DNA of 64,000 bases, taken from positions 992,001 through 1,056,000 of the forward strand of contig NZ_CP126260.1 in the NCBI RefSeq assembly GCF_003234365.2, written 5' to 3'. The position numbers and the translations under genes were made by a program. The stretch comes from Curtobacterium sp. MCJR17_020 (lineage in GTDB: Bacteria > Actinomycetota > Actinomycetes > Actinomycetales > Microbacteriaceae). Of this stretch, positions 56,434 to 64,000 are shown in pieces (positions within the stretch are counted from its first letter, which is position 1; the number at the start of each line of letters is the position of its first letter). Under the pieces are notes generated by a model. The model was not told where the DNA came from. It worked only from the letters and a program-made list of their open reading frames with translations, and did no database searches.

Positions 56434-57543
56434 GTGACCCTCTTCACCCCCGCGCCCCGTCGTCGTTCGCGTGCCAGGACCGTCGGGTGGGCGTTCGTGA
56501 TCGGTGCCGTCGTGCTGGGGATCCTGGCGAGCGTGCTGCCGAGCCCGTACCTGATCGAGGTCCCCGGACCGGTCTACAACACCATCGGGACCCAGAAGCA
56601 GGGGACGGGCAAGGACGCGAAGGACGTCAAGCTGATCCAGGTCTCCGGGCACGAGACCTACCCCACCGCCGGAGCGCTCGACATGCTGACGGTCGGCATC
56701 CAGGGCGACGCGACGAACCGTCCGTCCTGGACCAGCGTCGTCCGGGCGATCTTCACGAAGTCCGAGGCCGTGATCCCGGTCGAGGCGATCTACCCGACCG
56801 GCACCACGACCGAGCAGGTGAACCAGCAGGACTCCGCCGACATGCAGGCGTCGCAGCAGTCCGCCGTGGCGGCAGCACTGATCCAGCAGGGGAACGACCT
56901 GCCGACCGAACTCGAGGTCGGTACCGTGCAGCCCGGCTCGGCTGCCGACGGTCCGATCGAGAAGGGCGACGTCATCACGGCCTTCGACGGCACCTCGCTC
57001 ACGACGAACGCCGACGCCACCTCGCTGCGGGAGCTCGTCGCGAAGCACGGCACGTCGACCCCGGCCACCGTCACCATCGAGCGCGACGGTGCGACGAAGG
57101 ACGTCCGGGTGACCCCGCGCGACGAGCAGGGCACCGCGCTCCTGGGCGTCGGCGTCACGGAGAAATACGACTTCCCGTTCGACGTCTCGATCAAGCTACA
57201 GGACGTCGGCGGCCCCTCTGCCGGCATGATGTTCGCGCTCGGGATCATCGACGAGATCACGCCCGGCAAGCTCAACGGCGGCAAGCACGTCGCGGGGACG
57301 GGCACGATCACCGCCGACGGCGAGGTCGGAGCCATCGGCGGCATCCGGCAGAAGCTCTACGGAGCGCGGGAAGCGGGGGCGACGGTGTTCCTCGCCCCGG
57401 CCGACAACTGCGACGAGGTCGTCGGGCACGTGCCGGACGGGCTCGACGTCTACAAGGTGTCGACGCTCGACCAGGCCGTCACCGACCTGCAGACCATCGC
57501 CGACGGGAAGAGCACCGCGAAGCTCGCCCGCTGCGGTTCCTGA
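56434..57543 (+). CDS. YlbL-type membrane-anchored PDZ and Lon-like serine protease
   Basis: A 369-residue protein: N-terminal membrane anchor (residues 17-36), a PDZ domain (about 155-245, LEVGTVQPGSAADGPIEKGD), and an S16 Lon-like domain with the catalytic dyad Ser in GGPSAGMMFAL and Lys in GIRQKLYGA. It should cleave extracytoplasmic or membrane-near substrates. GTG start preceded by GGAAGGA. Upstream of UPF0182, as in Rv3194c-Rv3193c. Confidence 0.9.
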   Translation: MTLFTPAPRRRSRARTVGWAFVIGAVVLGILASVLPSPYLIEVPGPVYNTIGTQKQGTGKDAKDVKLIQVSGHETYPTAGALDMLTVGIQGDATNRPSWTSVVRAIFTKSEAVIPVEAIYPTGTTTEQVNQQDSADMQASQQSAVAAALIQQGNDLPTELEVGTVQPGSAADGPIEKGDVITAFDGTSLTTNADATSLRELVAKHGTSTPATVTIERDGATKDVRVTPRDEQGTALLGVGVTEKYDFPFDVSIKLQDVGGPSAGMMFALGIIDEITPGKLNGGKHVAGTGTITADGEVGAIGGIRQKLYGAREAGATVFLAPADNCDEVVGHVPDGLDVYKVSTLDQAVTDLQTIADGKSTAKLARCGS

Positions 57544-57567
57544 CCGGGATCCTGAGTCCTCGCACAG

Positions 57568-57595
57568 TTTCACAGTCCGCCCGGTCCAATAGGAT
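57568..57595 (+). promoter_or_regulatory. Candidate promoter of UPF0182 gene
   Basis: TTTCAC (57568-57573), a 16-nt spacer, then TAGGAT (57590-57595). It is 62 bp before the GTG start. Confidence 0.45.
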
Positions 57596-57657
57596 CAGTG
57601 CACTGACGGCCCGCCGCGAGCCGGGCCCGCCGGTCCGACACGTCTGGAGCACATCAA

Positions 57658-60600
57658 GTGACGACAACCTCGTCCACCTCGGGGCGGCGTTCGCCGCGGG
57701 TCCCGATCGTGGTCACGATCATCGTGCTGGCCGCACTGGTGATCGGCTTCTTCATCTTCGCCAGCCTGTACACCGACTACGCGTGGTTCGCGCAGCTCGG
57801 GTTCCAGCAGGTCCTCACGACGCGGTGGATCGCAGGGACCCTGATGTTCCTCGCGGGCTTCCTGGGCATGGCGGTGCCCGTCTTCCTGAGCATCGGGCTG
57901 GCCTTCCGGTACCGCCCGGTCTACGCGAAGCTCAACTCGCAGCTGGACCGGTACCAGCAGGTCATCGAACCGCTGCGTCGCGCCGTCATGATCGGCATCC
58001 CGGTGGTGCTCGGCATCTTCGCCGGGCTGTCCACCTCGGGGCGCTGGAGCATGGTGCTCGAGTACTTCAACCGGACCCCGTTCGGCAAGACGGATCCGCA
58101 GTTCGGCCTGGACATCGGCTTCTACGTCTTCGAGCTGCCGTTCTGGCGCTCGATCGTGGCGTACTCGTCGGCCGTGGTGCTGATCGCGGGGCTCGCCGCC
58201 CTCGCTGCCTGCTACCTGTACGGCGCGCTGCGCTTCGGGGGACGTGAAGTCCGGATCTCCCGTGCCGCGCGCATCCAGCTCGCCGTCACCGCTGCGCTCT
58301 ACATCGCGCTGCAGGCGGTCAGCCTGTGGCTCGACCAGTACGCGGCGCTCACCAAGTCGAACTCGCTCATCACCGGTGCGCAGTACACCGAGGTCAACGC
58401 GGTCATCCCGGGTCGCGAGATCATGGCGGGCATCGCGGCGATCGTGGCGATCCTCTTCATCGTCACCGCGGTCATCGGCCGCTGGCGCATCTCGATCGTC
58501 GGCACCGGCCTGCTGCTCGTCGCCGCGATCGTCATCGGGGGCATCTACCCCTGGATCGTCCAGCGCCTGCAGGTCAAGCCCTCGGAGCGTACCTACGAGT
58601 CCGCGTACATCGAGCGGAACATCAAGGCCACGCGTGACGCCTACGGTGTCTCCGACGTCAAGGAACAGAACTACGACGCCACGACCGAGGCCAGCTCCGG
58701 CGCCCTCGCTCAGGACGCCCAGACGACGGCGAACATCCGCCTCATCGACCCGAAGATCGTCTCCGACACCTTCAGCCAGCTGCAGCAGTACCGGCAGTAC
58801 TACCAGTTCCCGGACGAGCTCGACGTCGACCGCTACGACGTCAAGGGCGAGACCGAGGACACCGTCATCGCGGTGCGCGACATCGACCTCGACGGCCTGA
58901 GCTCGGCCGCGAACACCCAGTACAACCGGGCGTTCGTGTACACCCACGGGTACGGCGTGACCGCGGCCTTCGGCAACCAGCGCGCGAGCGACGGCAAGCC
59001 GGTCTTCCTCGAGTCGGGGATCCCCTCGAACGGTGCGCTGGGTGACTTCCAGCAGCGCGTCTACTTCGGCGAGACCTCGCCGGCGTACTCGATCGTCGGC
59101 GCGCCGAAGGGCTCGAAGGACGTCGAGCTCGACTACCCGTCCGGATCCGACGACGACAACGGCGGCAACGCCACCACGACGTACTCCGGCGACGGCGGAC
59201 CGAGTGTGGGCAACTTCTTCAACCGACTCGTCTATGCAGCGAAGTTCCAGTCGGAGCAGGTCCTGCTGTCGGACGCGGTCAACAAGGACTCGCAGATCCT
59301 CTACGACCGCGACCCGATCACGCGCGTGCAGAAGGTGGCTCCGTACCTGACGGTCGACAGCGACGCCTACCCGGCGATCGTCGACCACCGCATCCAGTGG
59401 GTCGTCGACGGCTACACGACGAGCGATGCCTACCCGTACTCGCAGAGCCAGAGCCTGTCGGACAGCATCGCCGGTTCGGAGTCCTCGGCGTACCGCACGG
59501 ACCAGGTCAACTACATCCGCAACTCGGTGAAGGCCACGGTCGACGCCTACACGGGCAAGGTGACCCTCTACGCGTGGGACACCAAGGACCCGGTGCTGAA
59601 GACGTGGGAGAAGATCTTCCCGACGTCGGTGAAGTCGGTGTCGAGCATGAGCGCCGAGCTGCTGGACCACGTCCGGTACCCGACGGACCTGTTCAAGGTG
59701 CAGCGGTCGATTCTCGGCACCTACCACGTGACGAACGCGAACTCGTTCTACTCGGGTGACGACGCGTGGAACACGCCACAGGAACCCACCACCACGGGGT
59801 CGACCGACACGGATGCGAGCGCCGCCGACACGTCGACGACCACGAACGCCCTGGGCGCGCAGACGACGACCACGGCGAGCAAGGCGAACCTGCAGGATCC
59901 GTACTACCTGACGATGAAGGTGCCGGGGCAGGAGACCGCGTACAACCTGTACACGACCTACATCCCCCAGCAGTCCGCCGGGGCGAACAACCGCAACGTG
60001 CTGACCGGGTACCTGGCCGCCGACTCCGACGCAGGAGGTGCGGGCAAGGGCAAGAAGGCGTCGGGCTACGGCAAGCTCACGTTGTTGACGATGCCGAAGA
60101 CCGACAACATCCCGGGCCCGGCGCAGGTGCAGAACCTGTTCAACTCGGACACCACGGTGTCGCAGGAGCTGAACATCCTGAAGCGCGGCAACTCGACGGT
60201 GAAGCAGGGCAACCTGCTCACCCTGCCGGTCGGCGGCGGCTTCCTGTACGTGCAGCCCGTGTACGTGCAGTCGACGTCGAGCGGTTCGTACCCGCTGCTG
60301 CAGAAGGTGCTCGTCGCGTTCGGCGACAAGATCGCGTTCGAGGACACGCTCGACGAGGCGCTCAACTCGCTGTTCGGCGGTGACTCGGGTGCTGCTGCCG
60401 GAGACTCCGATGCCAGTGGTTCGGGGAGCGACTCCGGTTCGTCCGGGTCGGGCTCGTCCGACTCCGGTTCCGACTCGGGCTCCGGGTCGACCGGCGGCTC
60501 GACCGGCTCGGGCACCACGGACAACGACGCACTGCAGCAGGCGCTGTCCGACGCGAACGACGCCCTGCAGGACCGCCAGCAGGCCTACGCCGACAACGAC

Positions 60601-60678
60601 CTGGTCGCTGCAGCCGAGGCCGACAAGCGCCTGCAAGAGGCGATCGAGGCCGCGACCGCAGCCGAAGACGGCAGCTGA
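57658..60678 (+). CDS. UPF0182 family membrane protein
   Basis: A 1006-residue protein with about seven hydrophobic segments in the first 330 residues, then a large extracytoplasmic domain rich in Tyr and Ser/Asp. A Ser/Gly/Asp-rich low-complexity stretch near 905-960 precedes a helical Gln/Ala C-terminus. Function unknown; conserved across actinobacteria (Rv3193c). GTG start with GGAG 10 nt before. The stop is followed by a terminator hairpin. Confidence 0.93.
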   Translation: MTTTSSTSGRRSPRVPIVVTIIVLAALVIGFFIFASLYTDYAWFAQLGFQQVLTTRWIAGTLMFLAGFLGMAVPVFLSIGLAFRYRPVYAKLNSQLDRYQQVIEPLRRAVMIGIPVVLGIFAGLSTSGRWSMVLEYFNRTPFGKTDPQFGLDIGFYVFELPFWRSIVAYSSAVVLIAGLAALAACYLYGALRFGGREVRISRAARIQLAVTAALYIALQAVSLWLDQYAALTKSNSLITGAQYTEVNAVIPGREIMAGIAAIVAILFIVTAVIGRWRISIVGTGLLLVAAIVIGGIYPWIVQRLQVKPSERTYESAYIERNIKATRDAYGVSDVKEQNYDATTEASSGALAQDAQTTANIRLIDPKIVSDTFSQLQQYRQYYQFPDELDVDRYDVKGETEDTVIAVRDIDLDGLSSAANTQYNRAFVYTHGYGVTAAFGNQRASDGKPVFLESGIPSNGALGDFQQRVYFGETSPAYSIVGAPKGSKDVELDYPSGSDDDNGGNATTTYSGDGGPSVGNFFNRLVYAAKFQSEQVLLSDAVNKDSQILYDRDPITRVQKVAPYLTVDSDAYPAIVDHRIQWVVDGYTTSDAYPYSQSQSLSDSIAGSESSAYRTDQVNYIRNSVKATVDAYTGKVTLYAWDTKDPVLKTWEKIFPTSVKSVSSMSAELLDHVRYPTDLFKVQRSILGTYHVTNANSFYSGDDAWNTPQEPTTTGSTDTDASAADTSTTTNALGAQTTTTASKANLQDPYYLTMKVPGQETAYNLYTTYIPQQSAGANNRNVLTGYLAADSDAGGAGKGKKASGYGKLTLLTMPKTDNIPGPAQVQNLFNSDTTVSQELNILKRGNSTVKQGNLLTLPVGGGFLYVQPVYVQSTSSGSYPLLQKVLVAFGDKIAFEDTLDEALNSLFGGDSGAAAGDSDASGSGSDSGSSGSGSSDSGSDSGSGSTGGSTGSGTTDNDALQQALSDANDALQDRQQAYADNDLVAAAEADKRLQEAIEAATAAEDGS

Positions 60679-60683
60679 CACGC

Positions 60684-60716
60684 CGTGGCGGGGCACACGA
60701 TTTGTGCCCCGCCACG
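60684..60716 (+). terminator. Terminator of UPF0182 gene overlapping the tRNA promoter
   Basis: A 14-bp perfect stem (60684-60697 with 60703-60716), loop CGATT. The right arm includes most of the -35 box TTGTGC of the tRNA promoter (60702-60707). Confidence 0.85.
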
Positions 60717-60730
60717 ACCGTGTGTAGGCT
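60702..60730 (+). promoter_or_regulatory. Promoter of tRNA-fMet
   Basis: TTGTGC (-35, 60702-60707), exactly 17-nt spacer, TAGGCT (-10, 60725-60730), about 12 nt before the tRNA 5' end. Good match to a vegetative sigma site. Confidence 0.75.
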
Positions 60731-60741
60731 ATTCAACGTGC

Positions 60742-60818
60742 CGCGGGGTGGAGCAGTTCGGTAGCTCGCTGGGCTCATAACCCAGAGGTCGTAGGTTCAA
60801 ATCCTGCCCCCGCAACCA
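60742..60818 (+). tRNA. Initiator tRNA-Met (CAT anticodon), CCA encoded
   Basis: 77 nt. Acceptor stem CGCGGGG/CCCCGC with a C1-A72 mismatch and the three G-C pairs GGG/CCC in the anticodon stem (CTGGG-CTCATAA-CCCAG; anticodon 60776-60778), the hallmarks of bacterial fMet tRNA. D-stem and T-arm (GTAGGTTCAAATCCTGC) are normal; CCA is at 60816-60818. Confidence 0.96.
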
Positions 60819-60828
60819 AGCGTCACAC

Positions 60829-60860
60829 GAAAGCCCCGGTCCGAAAGGACCGGGGCTTTC
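60829..60860 (+). terminator. Terminator after tRNA-fMet
   Basis: A 14-bp perfect stem (60829-60842 with 60847-60860) and GAAA tetraloop, then CTCGTTCGT. Confidence 0.88.
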
Positions 60861-60949
60861 CTCGTTCGTGGACGCATTCCTGGACTCGTGCATGCGGAGC
60901 GCACCCGAGGGTGCCGGAGTGCGACGGATCCCGCCGGTACGCTCGGCGG

Positions 60950-61834
60950 ATGGGCACCCTCACGATCGCCGCCGCGCAGTTCGCTCCCGTGGACGACCCG
61001 GTGGCCAACCTCGAGACCGTCCGGACCGCGGCAGGCGACGCAGCGGCGCGGGGAGCAGCCCTGCTCGTCACGCCGGAGTACTCGTCGTACTTCACCGCCG
61101 ACATCGACGACCGGTTCGTCGCCGCAGCGCAACCGTTGGACGGCCCGTTCGTCTCCGGGCTCCGCGACATCGCCCGCGACACCGGACTCGCGCTCGTCGT
61201 CGGGATCGCCGAGACGACGGAAGCAGCGACGTCCGACGCAGCAACGTCCGACGCGGTGACCCCGGCAGGCCCCGCGCGGTTCCGCAACACCCTGGTGGCG
61301 GTGCTCCCCAGCGGCGAACTCGCGGCGGCCTACCGGAAGGTGCACCTCTACGACGCCTTCGGATCGCGGGAGTCCGACCGCATCGAGTCCGGCGACCCGG
61401 AGCAGCTGCCGGTGTTCGAGTTCGAGGGCCTCCGGATCGGACTCGAGACCTGTTACGACCTGCGCTTCCCCGAGGTCACCCGCCGGCTGGCAGCGCCCGA
61501 GCACGGTGCGGCCGACGTCGTCGTGCTGCCGGCCGAGTGGGTGCGTGGCCCCGGCAAGGAGCACCACTGGCGGACCCTGCTCACCGCGCGGGCGATCGAG
61601 AACACCGTCTGGGTCGTCGGCGTCGGGCAGACGCCGCCGATCGGCATCGGCGCCTCGGTGGTGCTCGACCCCTCCGGCGTCGCTGTGGCGTCGGCAGGCT
61701 CCACGCCCGGCACGCTCGTCGCGACCGTCGACACCGCCGTGACCGACGCGGTCCGACAGGTCAACCCGTCGCTGGCACTCCGCCGGTACGACGTCGCGCT
61801 GCGCGCCCGGCCTGGAGGCACGGCTCGCCCCTGA
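60950..61834 (+). CDS. Nitrilase-superfamily carbon-nitrogen hydrolase
   Basis: A 294-residue omega-amidase/Nit2-like enzyme. The E-K-C triad is visible: VTPEYSSYF (Glu), YRKVHLYDAF (Lys) and GLETCYDLRFPE (Cys). Substrate could be a deaminated glutathione, omega-amide or similar amide. Leaderless: TACGCT (60938-60943) 6 nt before the ATG. Confidence 0.9.
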   Translation: MGTLTIAAAQFAPVDDPVANLETVRTAAGDAAARGAALLVTPEYSSYFTADIDDRFVAAAQPLDGPFVSGLRDIARDTGLALVVGIAETTEAATSDAATSDAVTPAGPARFRNTLVAVLPSGELAAAYRKVHLYDAFGSRESDRIESGDPEQLPVFEFEGLRIGLETCYDLRFPEVTRRLAAPEHGAADVVVLPAEWVRGPGKEHHWRTLLTARAIENTVWVVGVGQTPPIGIGASVVLDPSGVAVASAGSTPGTLVATVDTAVTDAVRQVNPSLALRRYDVALRARPGGTARP

Positions 61835-61888
61835 CCGACAAGTCCCGTCCGGTGCGTGGTCGCGGCTGCGCCGGTGGCGGGGTCGGGC

Positions 61889-63091
61889 TCAGGACGGCGC
61901 GTGGAGGCGTGCCAGGCGGTCGGCGGCGTCCTCGAGGACGGAGCGCCGCTTGCAGAACGCGAAGCGCACGAGGGACCGGTAGCCCGCGGCGTGGTCCGGC
62001 CGGACGAACGCCGACACCGGCACGCCGACGACCCCGGCCAGGGCGGGCAGCTCCAGACAGAAGGCCCGTGCGTCGTCGTACCCGAGCGGCGCGGAGTCGG
62101 CGATCACGAAGTACCCGCCGTCCGGCCACAAGACGTCGAAGCCCGCTGACCGGAGCCCCGAGGCGAGCAGTTCGTGCTTGGCGGCGAGTTCGGCGGCGAT
62201 CCCGGCGAAGACGGCGTCGGGCAACCGCAGCCCGACGGCGACGGCCGGCTGGAACGGTGCGCCGTTGACGAAGGTCAGGTACTGCTTCACCGTCGTGATC
62301 GCGTCGACGAGCGTCGGGGGAGCGGTGAGCCAGCCGATCTTCCAACCGGTGGTGCTGAAGGTCTTGCCGGCGCTCGAGATCGAGACCGTGCGCTCGGCGG
62401 CTCCGGGCAGTGTCGCGATCGGCGTGTGCGGGACGGTGAACGTCAGGTGCTCGTAGACCTCGTCGGTGACGATGAGGGCGTCGTACCGCGTCGCGAGCTC
62501 CACGATCGTGCGCAGGACCTGGTCGGGCAGGACCCGGCCGGTCGGGTTGTGCGGCGTGTTGACGAGCACGACGCGGGTGCGGTCGGTGAACGCGGCGCGC
62601 AGGGTGTCCTCGTCCGGCAGGAAGTCCGGAGCGGTGAGGGGCACGGTGACGTGGGTGCCGCCGGCGAGCCGGACGAGCGCACCGTAGGCGTCGTAGAACG
62701 GTTCGAACGTGATGACCTCGTCGCCCGGTTCGACCAGGGCGAGGAGCGTCGCGGCGAGTGCTTCGGTGGCGCCGGCGGTGACCAGGACCTGCCGGTCGGG
62801 ATCGACCTCGAGGCCGTACCACCGCTGCTGGTGTTCGGCCACGGCGTTGCGGAGGTCGGCCGTCCCGCGTCCGGGCGGGTACTGGTTGACGCCGTCCCGG
62901 ATGGCGCGGACCGCGGCCTCGAGCACCTCGGCGGGGCCGTCCTGGTCGGGGAAGCCCTGCCCGAGGTTGATCGCGCCGGTACTCGCGGCGAGGGCGCTCA
63001 TCTCGGCGAAGACGGTGGGCGCCGGGACGCCGTCGGGTCCCAGGAGCATCGCTCCCTCGGCTGCTCGCAACCAGGGTCCTGCCTGCCGCAT
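61889..63091 (-). CDS. Class I/II PLP aminotransferase (KAT/methionine aminotransferase type)
   Basis: A 400-residue aminotransferase: NLGQGFPD N-terminal motif, ATEALAAT, NTPHNPTG, VTDEVYEHL, and PLP lysine in SSAGKTFSTTGWKIGW. The GQGFPD/STTGWKIGW patterns are typical of kynurenine/methionine aminotransferases; Rv0858c-like proteins are often labelled DapC, so the name is not fixed by sequence. ATG behind GGAGGG (8-nt spacer). Confidence 0.88.
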   Translation of the reverse strand: MRQAGPWLRAAEGAMLLGPDGVPAPTVFAEMSALAASTGAINLGQGFPDQDGPAEVLEAAVRAIRDGVNQYPPGRGTADLRNAVAEHQQRWYGLEVDPDRQVLVTAGATEALAATLLALVEPGDEVITFEPFYDAYGALVRLAGGTHVTVPLTAPDFLPDEDTLRAAFTDRTRVVLVNTPHNPTGRVLPDQVLRTIVELATRYDALIVTDEVYEHLTFTVPHTPIATLPGAAERTVSISSAGKTFSTTGWKIGWLTAPPTLVDAITTVKQYLTFVNGAPFQPAVAVGLRLPDAVFAGIAAELAAKHELLASGLRSAGFDVLWPDGGYFVIADSAPLGYDDARAFCLELPALAGVVGVPVSAFVRPDHAAGYRSLVRFAFCKRRSVLEDAADRLARLHAPS

Positions 63092-63282
63092 GTGGTTCCC
63101 TCCGGTGACGGCGACGACGTGTCGCGCTGAACGGACCCCAACCTAGCTGGCCGTCCGACGGCGATCCGGGGACGGACCCACAGCCCACGCATAAGATCGG
63201 CAGAGGATGCTTCCAGCGTCGCCAGAAGCACCGCTCAGGTGGTTGCGACAGACTGCACGAGCTTGAAAGGAGCACGTCCAGC

Positions 63283-64000
63283 ATGACCGACACCACGCCC
63301 AACGGGCAGGGCGACGACCGCCGTCCGGACGATGCGGCATCGCCTGCCGCCAGTGAGGACGCCGCCGCAGCGGCCACGAAGGGGAACACGTCGATGCCGA
63401 ACGACTCCGAGCAGTTCAACGACTCCGAGCAGTTCAACGACGCCGAGCAGTTCAACGACGCCGAGCAGTCCGAGAACGCCGAGCGGTCCGACGACGCCAC
63501 GAGCGCCGACCACACCGACGTGATCCCGTCGGCGACCGACCACCCCACGGACCGCTACACGGCTCCGTACCCCACGCTCTCGGGCGACCAGCAGCGCGAC
63601 GCCGGCCAGCAGCCCGCCGGGTACGGCCAACAGACCTCGCCGTACGGGCAGGCGGCCCAGTACGGCCAGCAGCCCTCGGCCGACCAGACGAGCCAGTACG
63701 ACCAGTCCCAGCAGAGCCAGTACGGCCAGAACCAGCAGCCGCAGTACGGCCAGGCCCAGCAGAGTCCGTACGGCCAGCAGGCGCAGTACGGTCAGAACCA
63801 GCCGAACCAGCCGAACCAGCAGTCCCCGTACGGCCAGCAGGCGCAGTACGGGCAGGGCCAGTACGGCCAGCAGGGCCAGTACGGCCAGGCCCAGCAGCCG
63901 CAGTACGGCCAGCAGCCGACCGCGAGCCAGCCGCGGTACGGCGAGTACGCCCAGCCGGCCTCCGCCGCTGCCCCCGCGTCCTCGTCGGAGTACGCGACGG
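63283..64000 (+). CDS. Low-complexity Q/YGQ-rich protein, N-terminal part (3' end outside window)
   Basis: 239 codons visible with no stop. Residues 1-38 are acidic/Ala-rich, then four 6-residue repeats D-S/A-E-Q-F-N, then from about residue 105 YGQQ/YGQ and PYGQ repeats. Such N-terminal tails precede a small DUF4190/RDD-like membrane domain in many actinobacterial proteins, but the domain, if present, is off-window. ATG behind AAAGGAG. Confidence 0.8.
   Translation, partial: MTDTTPNGQGDDRRPDDAASPAASEDAAAAATKGNTSMPNDSEQFNDSEQFNDAEQFNDAEQSENAERSDDATSADHTDVIPSATDHPTDRYTAPYPTLSGDQQRDAGQQPAGYGQQTSPYGQAAQYGQQPSADQTSQYDQSQQSQYGQNQQPQYGQAQQSPYGQQAQYGQNQPNQPNQQSPYGQQAQYGQGQYGQQGQYGQAQQPQYGQQPTASQPRYGEYAQPASAAAPASSSEYAT
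63403..63474. repeat. 18-bp coding tandem repeat, four copies
   Basis: The unit GACTCCGAGCAGTTCAAC occurs at 63403, 63421, 63439 (GACGCC start) and 63457 (3' end changed), encoding a 6-residue repeat D-S/A-E-Q-F-N. In-frame, so the copy number can change without breaking the gene. Confidence 0.9.

Noticed and set aside
57595..60696. 1033-codon - strand frame over UPF0182
   Set aside because: Arg/Val/Asp-rich shadow; the + strand frame has membrane segments and family sequence.

Overview
This 64 kb window is ordinary chromosome from a high-GC Gram-positive actinobacterium. The codon bias (third positions almost all G or C), mycothiol biosynthesis (MshB), actinobacterial signature proteins (DUF3117, DUF3107, UPF0182, the AdnAB helicase-nuclease) and many genes whose -10 box sits 6-8 nt before the start codon all agree. 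The short genes, fused Opp/Dpp-type ATPases and overall style suggest Microbacteriaceae, perhaps Curtobacterium; that genus guess is from general impression, not a search. I count about 57 protein genes, one initiator tRNA, about ten hairpin terminators, and no insertion sequence, prophage, integrase or CRISPR array.

Layout. (1) 0-14.6 kb, peptide uptake: a truncated S9 peptidase, then a complete oligopeptide ABC transporter on the + strand (lipoprotein SBP, two permeases, one fused double ATPase), then a second transporter on the - strand whose SBP is divergent. A small membrane PH-like protein closes each block. (2) 14.8-37.5 kb: PrxQ-type peroxiredoxin, CPBP protease, typA, amidohydrolase, lipoprotein, mshB fused to a membrane domain, fdxA, dapC, gltA, dapD, dapE, a GT-C-like membrane enzyme, AI-2E family transporter, DUF3117, AAA ATPase, O-methyltransferase, tatB, a secreted GH18 chitinase, a methyltransferase, mrp, DUF1003, an MgtE-N/CBS protein and a GSP17M-like protein. 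The order typA-mshB-ferredoxin-dapC-dapD-dapE-DUF3117-OMT-tatB-mrp-MgtE_N follows, as I remember it, Mycobacterium tuberculosis Rv1165-Rv1232c, minus many genes. (3) 37.6-60.7 kb: GNAT, Xaa-Pro aminopeptidase, PHP phosphoesterase, DEAD-box helicase, ferritin-like protein, DUF3107, then a DNA-repair block adnA-adnB, APH-like protein, nudC, uvrD2, followed by a cyclodehydratase-like protein, a Zn-metalloprotease-like protein, a YlbL-type PDZ/Lon protease and UPF0182. This mirrors Rv3193c-Rv3211 in content and largely in order. (4) 60.7-64 kb: tRNA-fMet, a nitrilase-family hydrolase, an aminotransferase and the start of a YGQ-rich protein cut by the window edge.

How the parts work together: extracellular and imported peptides are handled by two Opp/Dpp systems plus an S9 peptidase; fdxA/dapC/dapD/dapE supply meso-diaminopimelate and lysine; mshB and the peroxiredoxin serve thiol redox; adnAB/uvrD2 serve double-strand-break processing. 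No wholly new multi-gene system is evident. The most unusual points are an aminoglycoside-phosphotransferase-like protein lacking its catalytic Asp/Asn inside the DNA-repair block, a NudC with all zinc cysteines lost, a MshB-membrane fusion, a solo cyclodehydratase-like gene overlapping uvrD2 tail-to-tail by 110 bp, a phased TTGCA array upstream of the first peptide transporter, a family of terminators sharing one palindromic arm, and pervasive leaderless gene starts.
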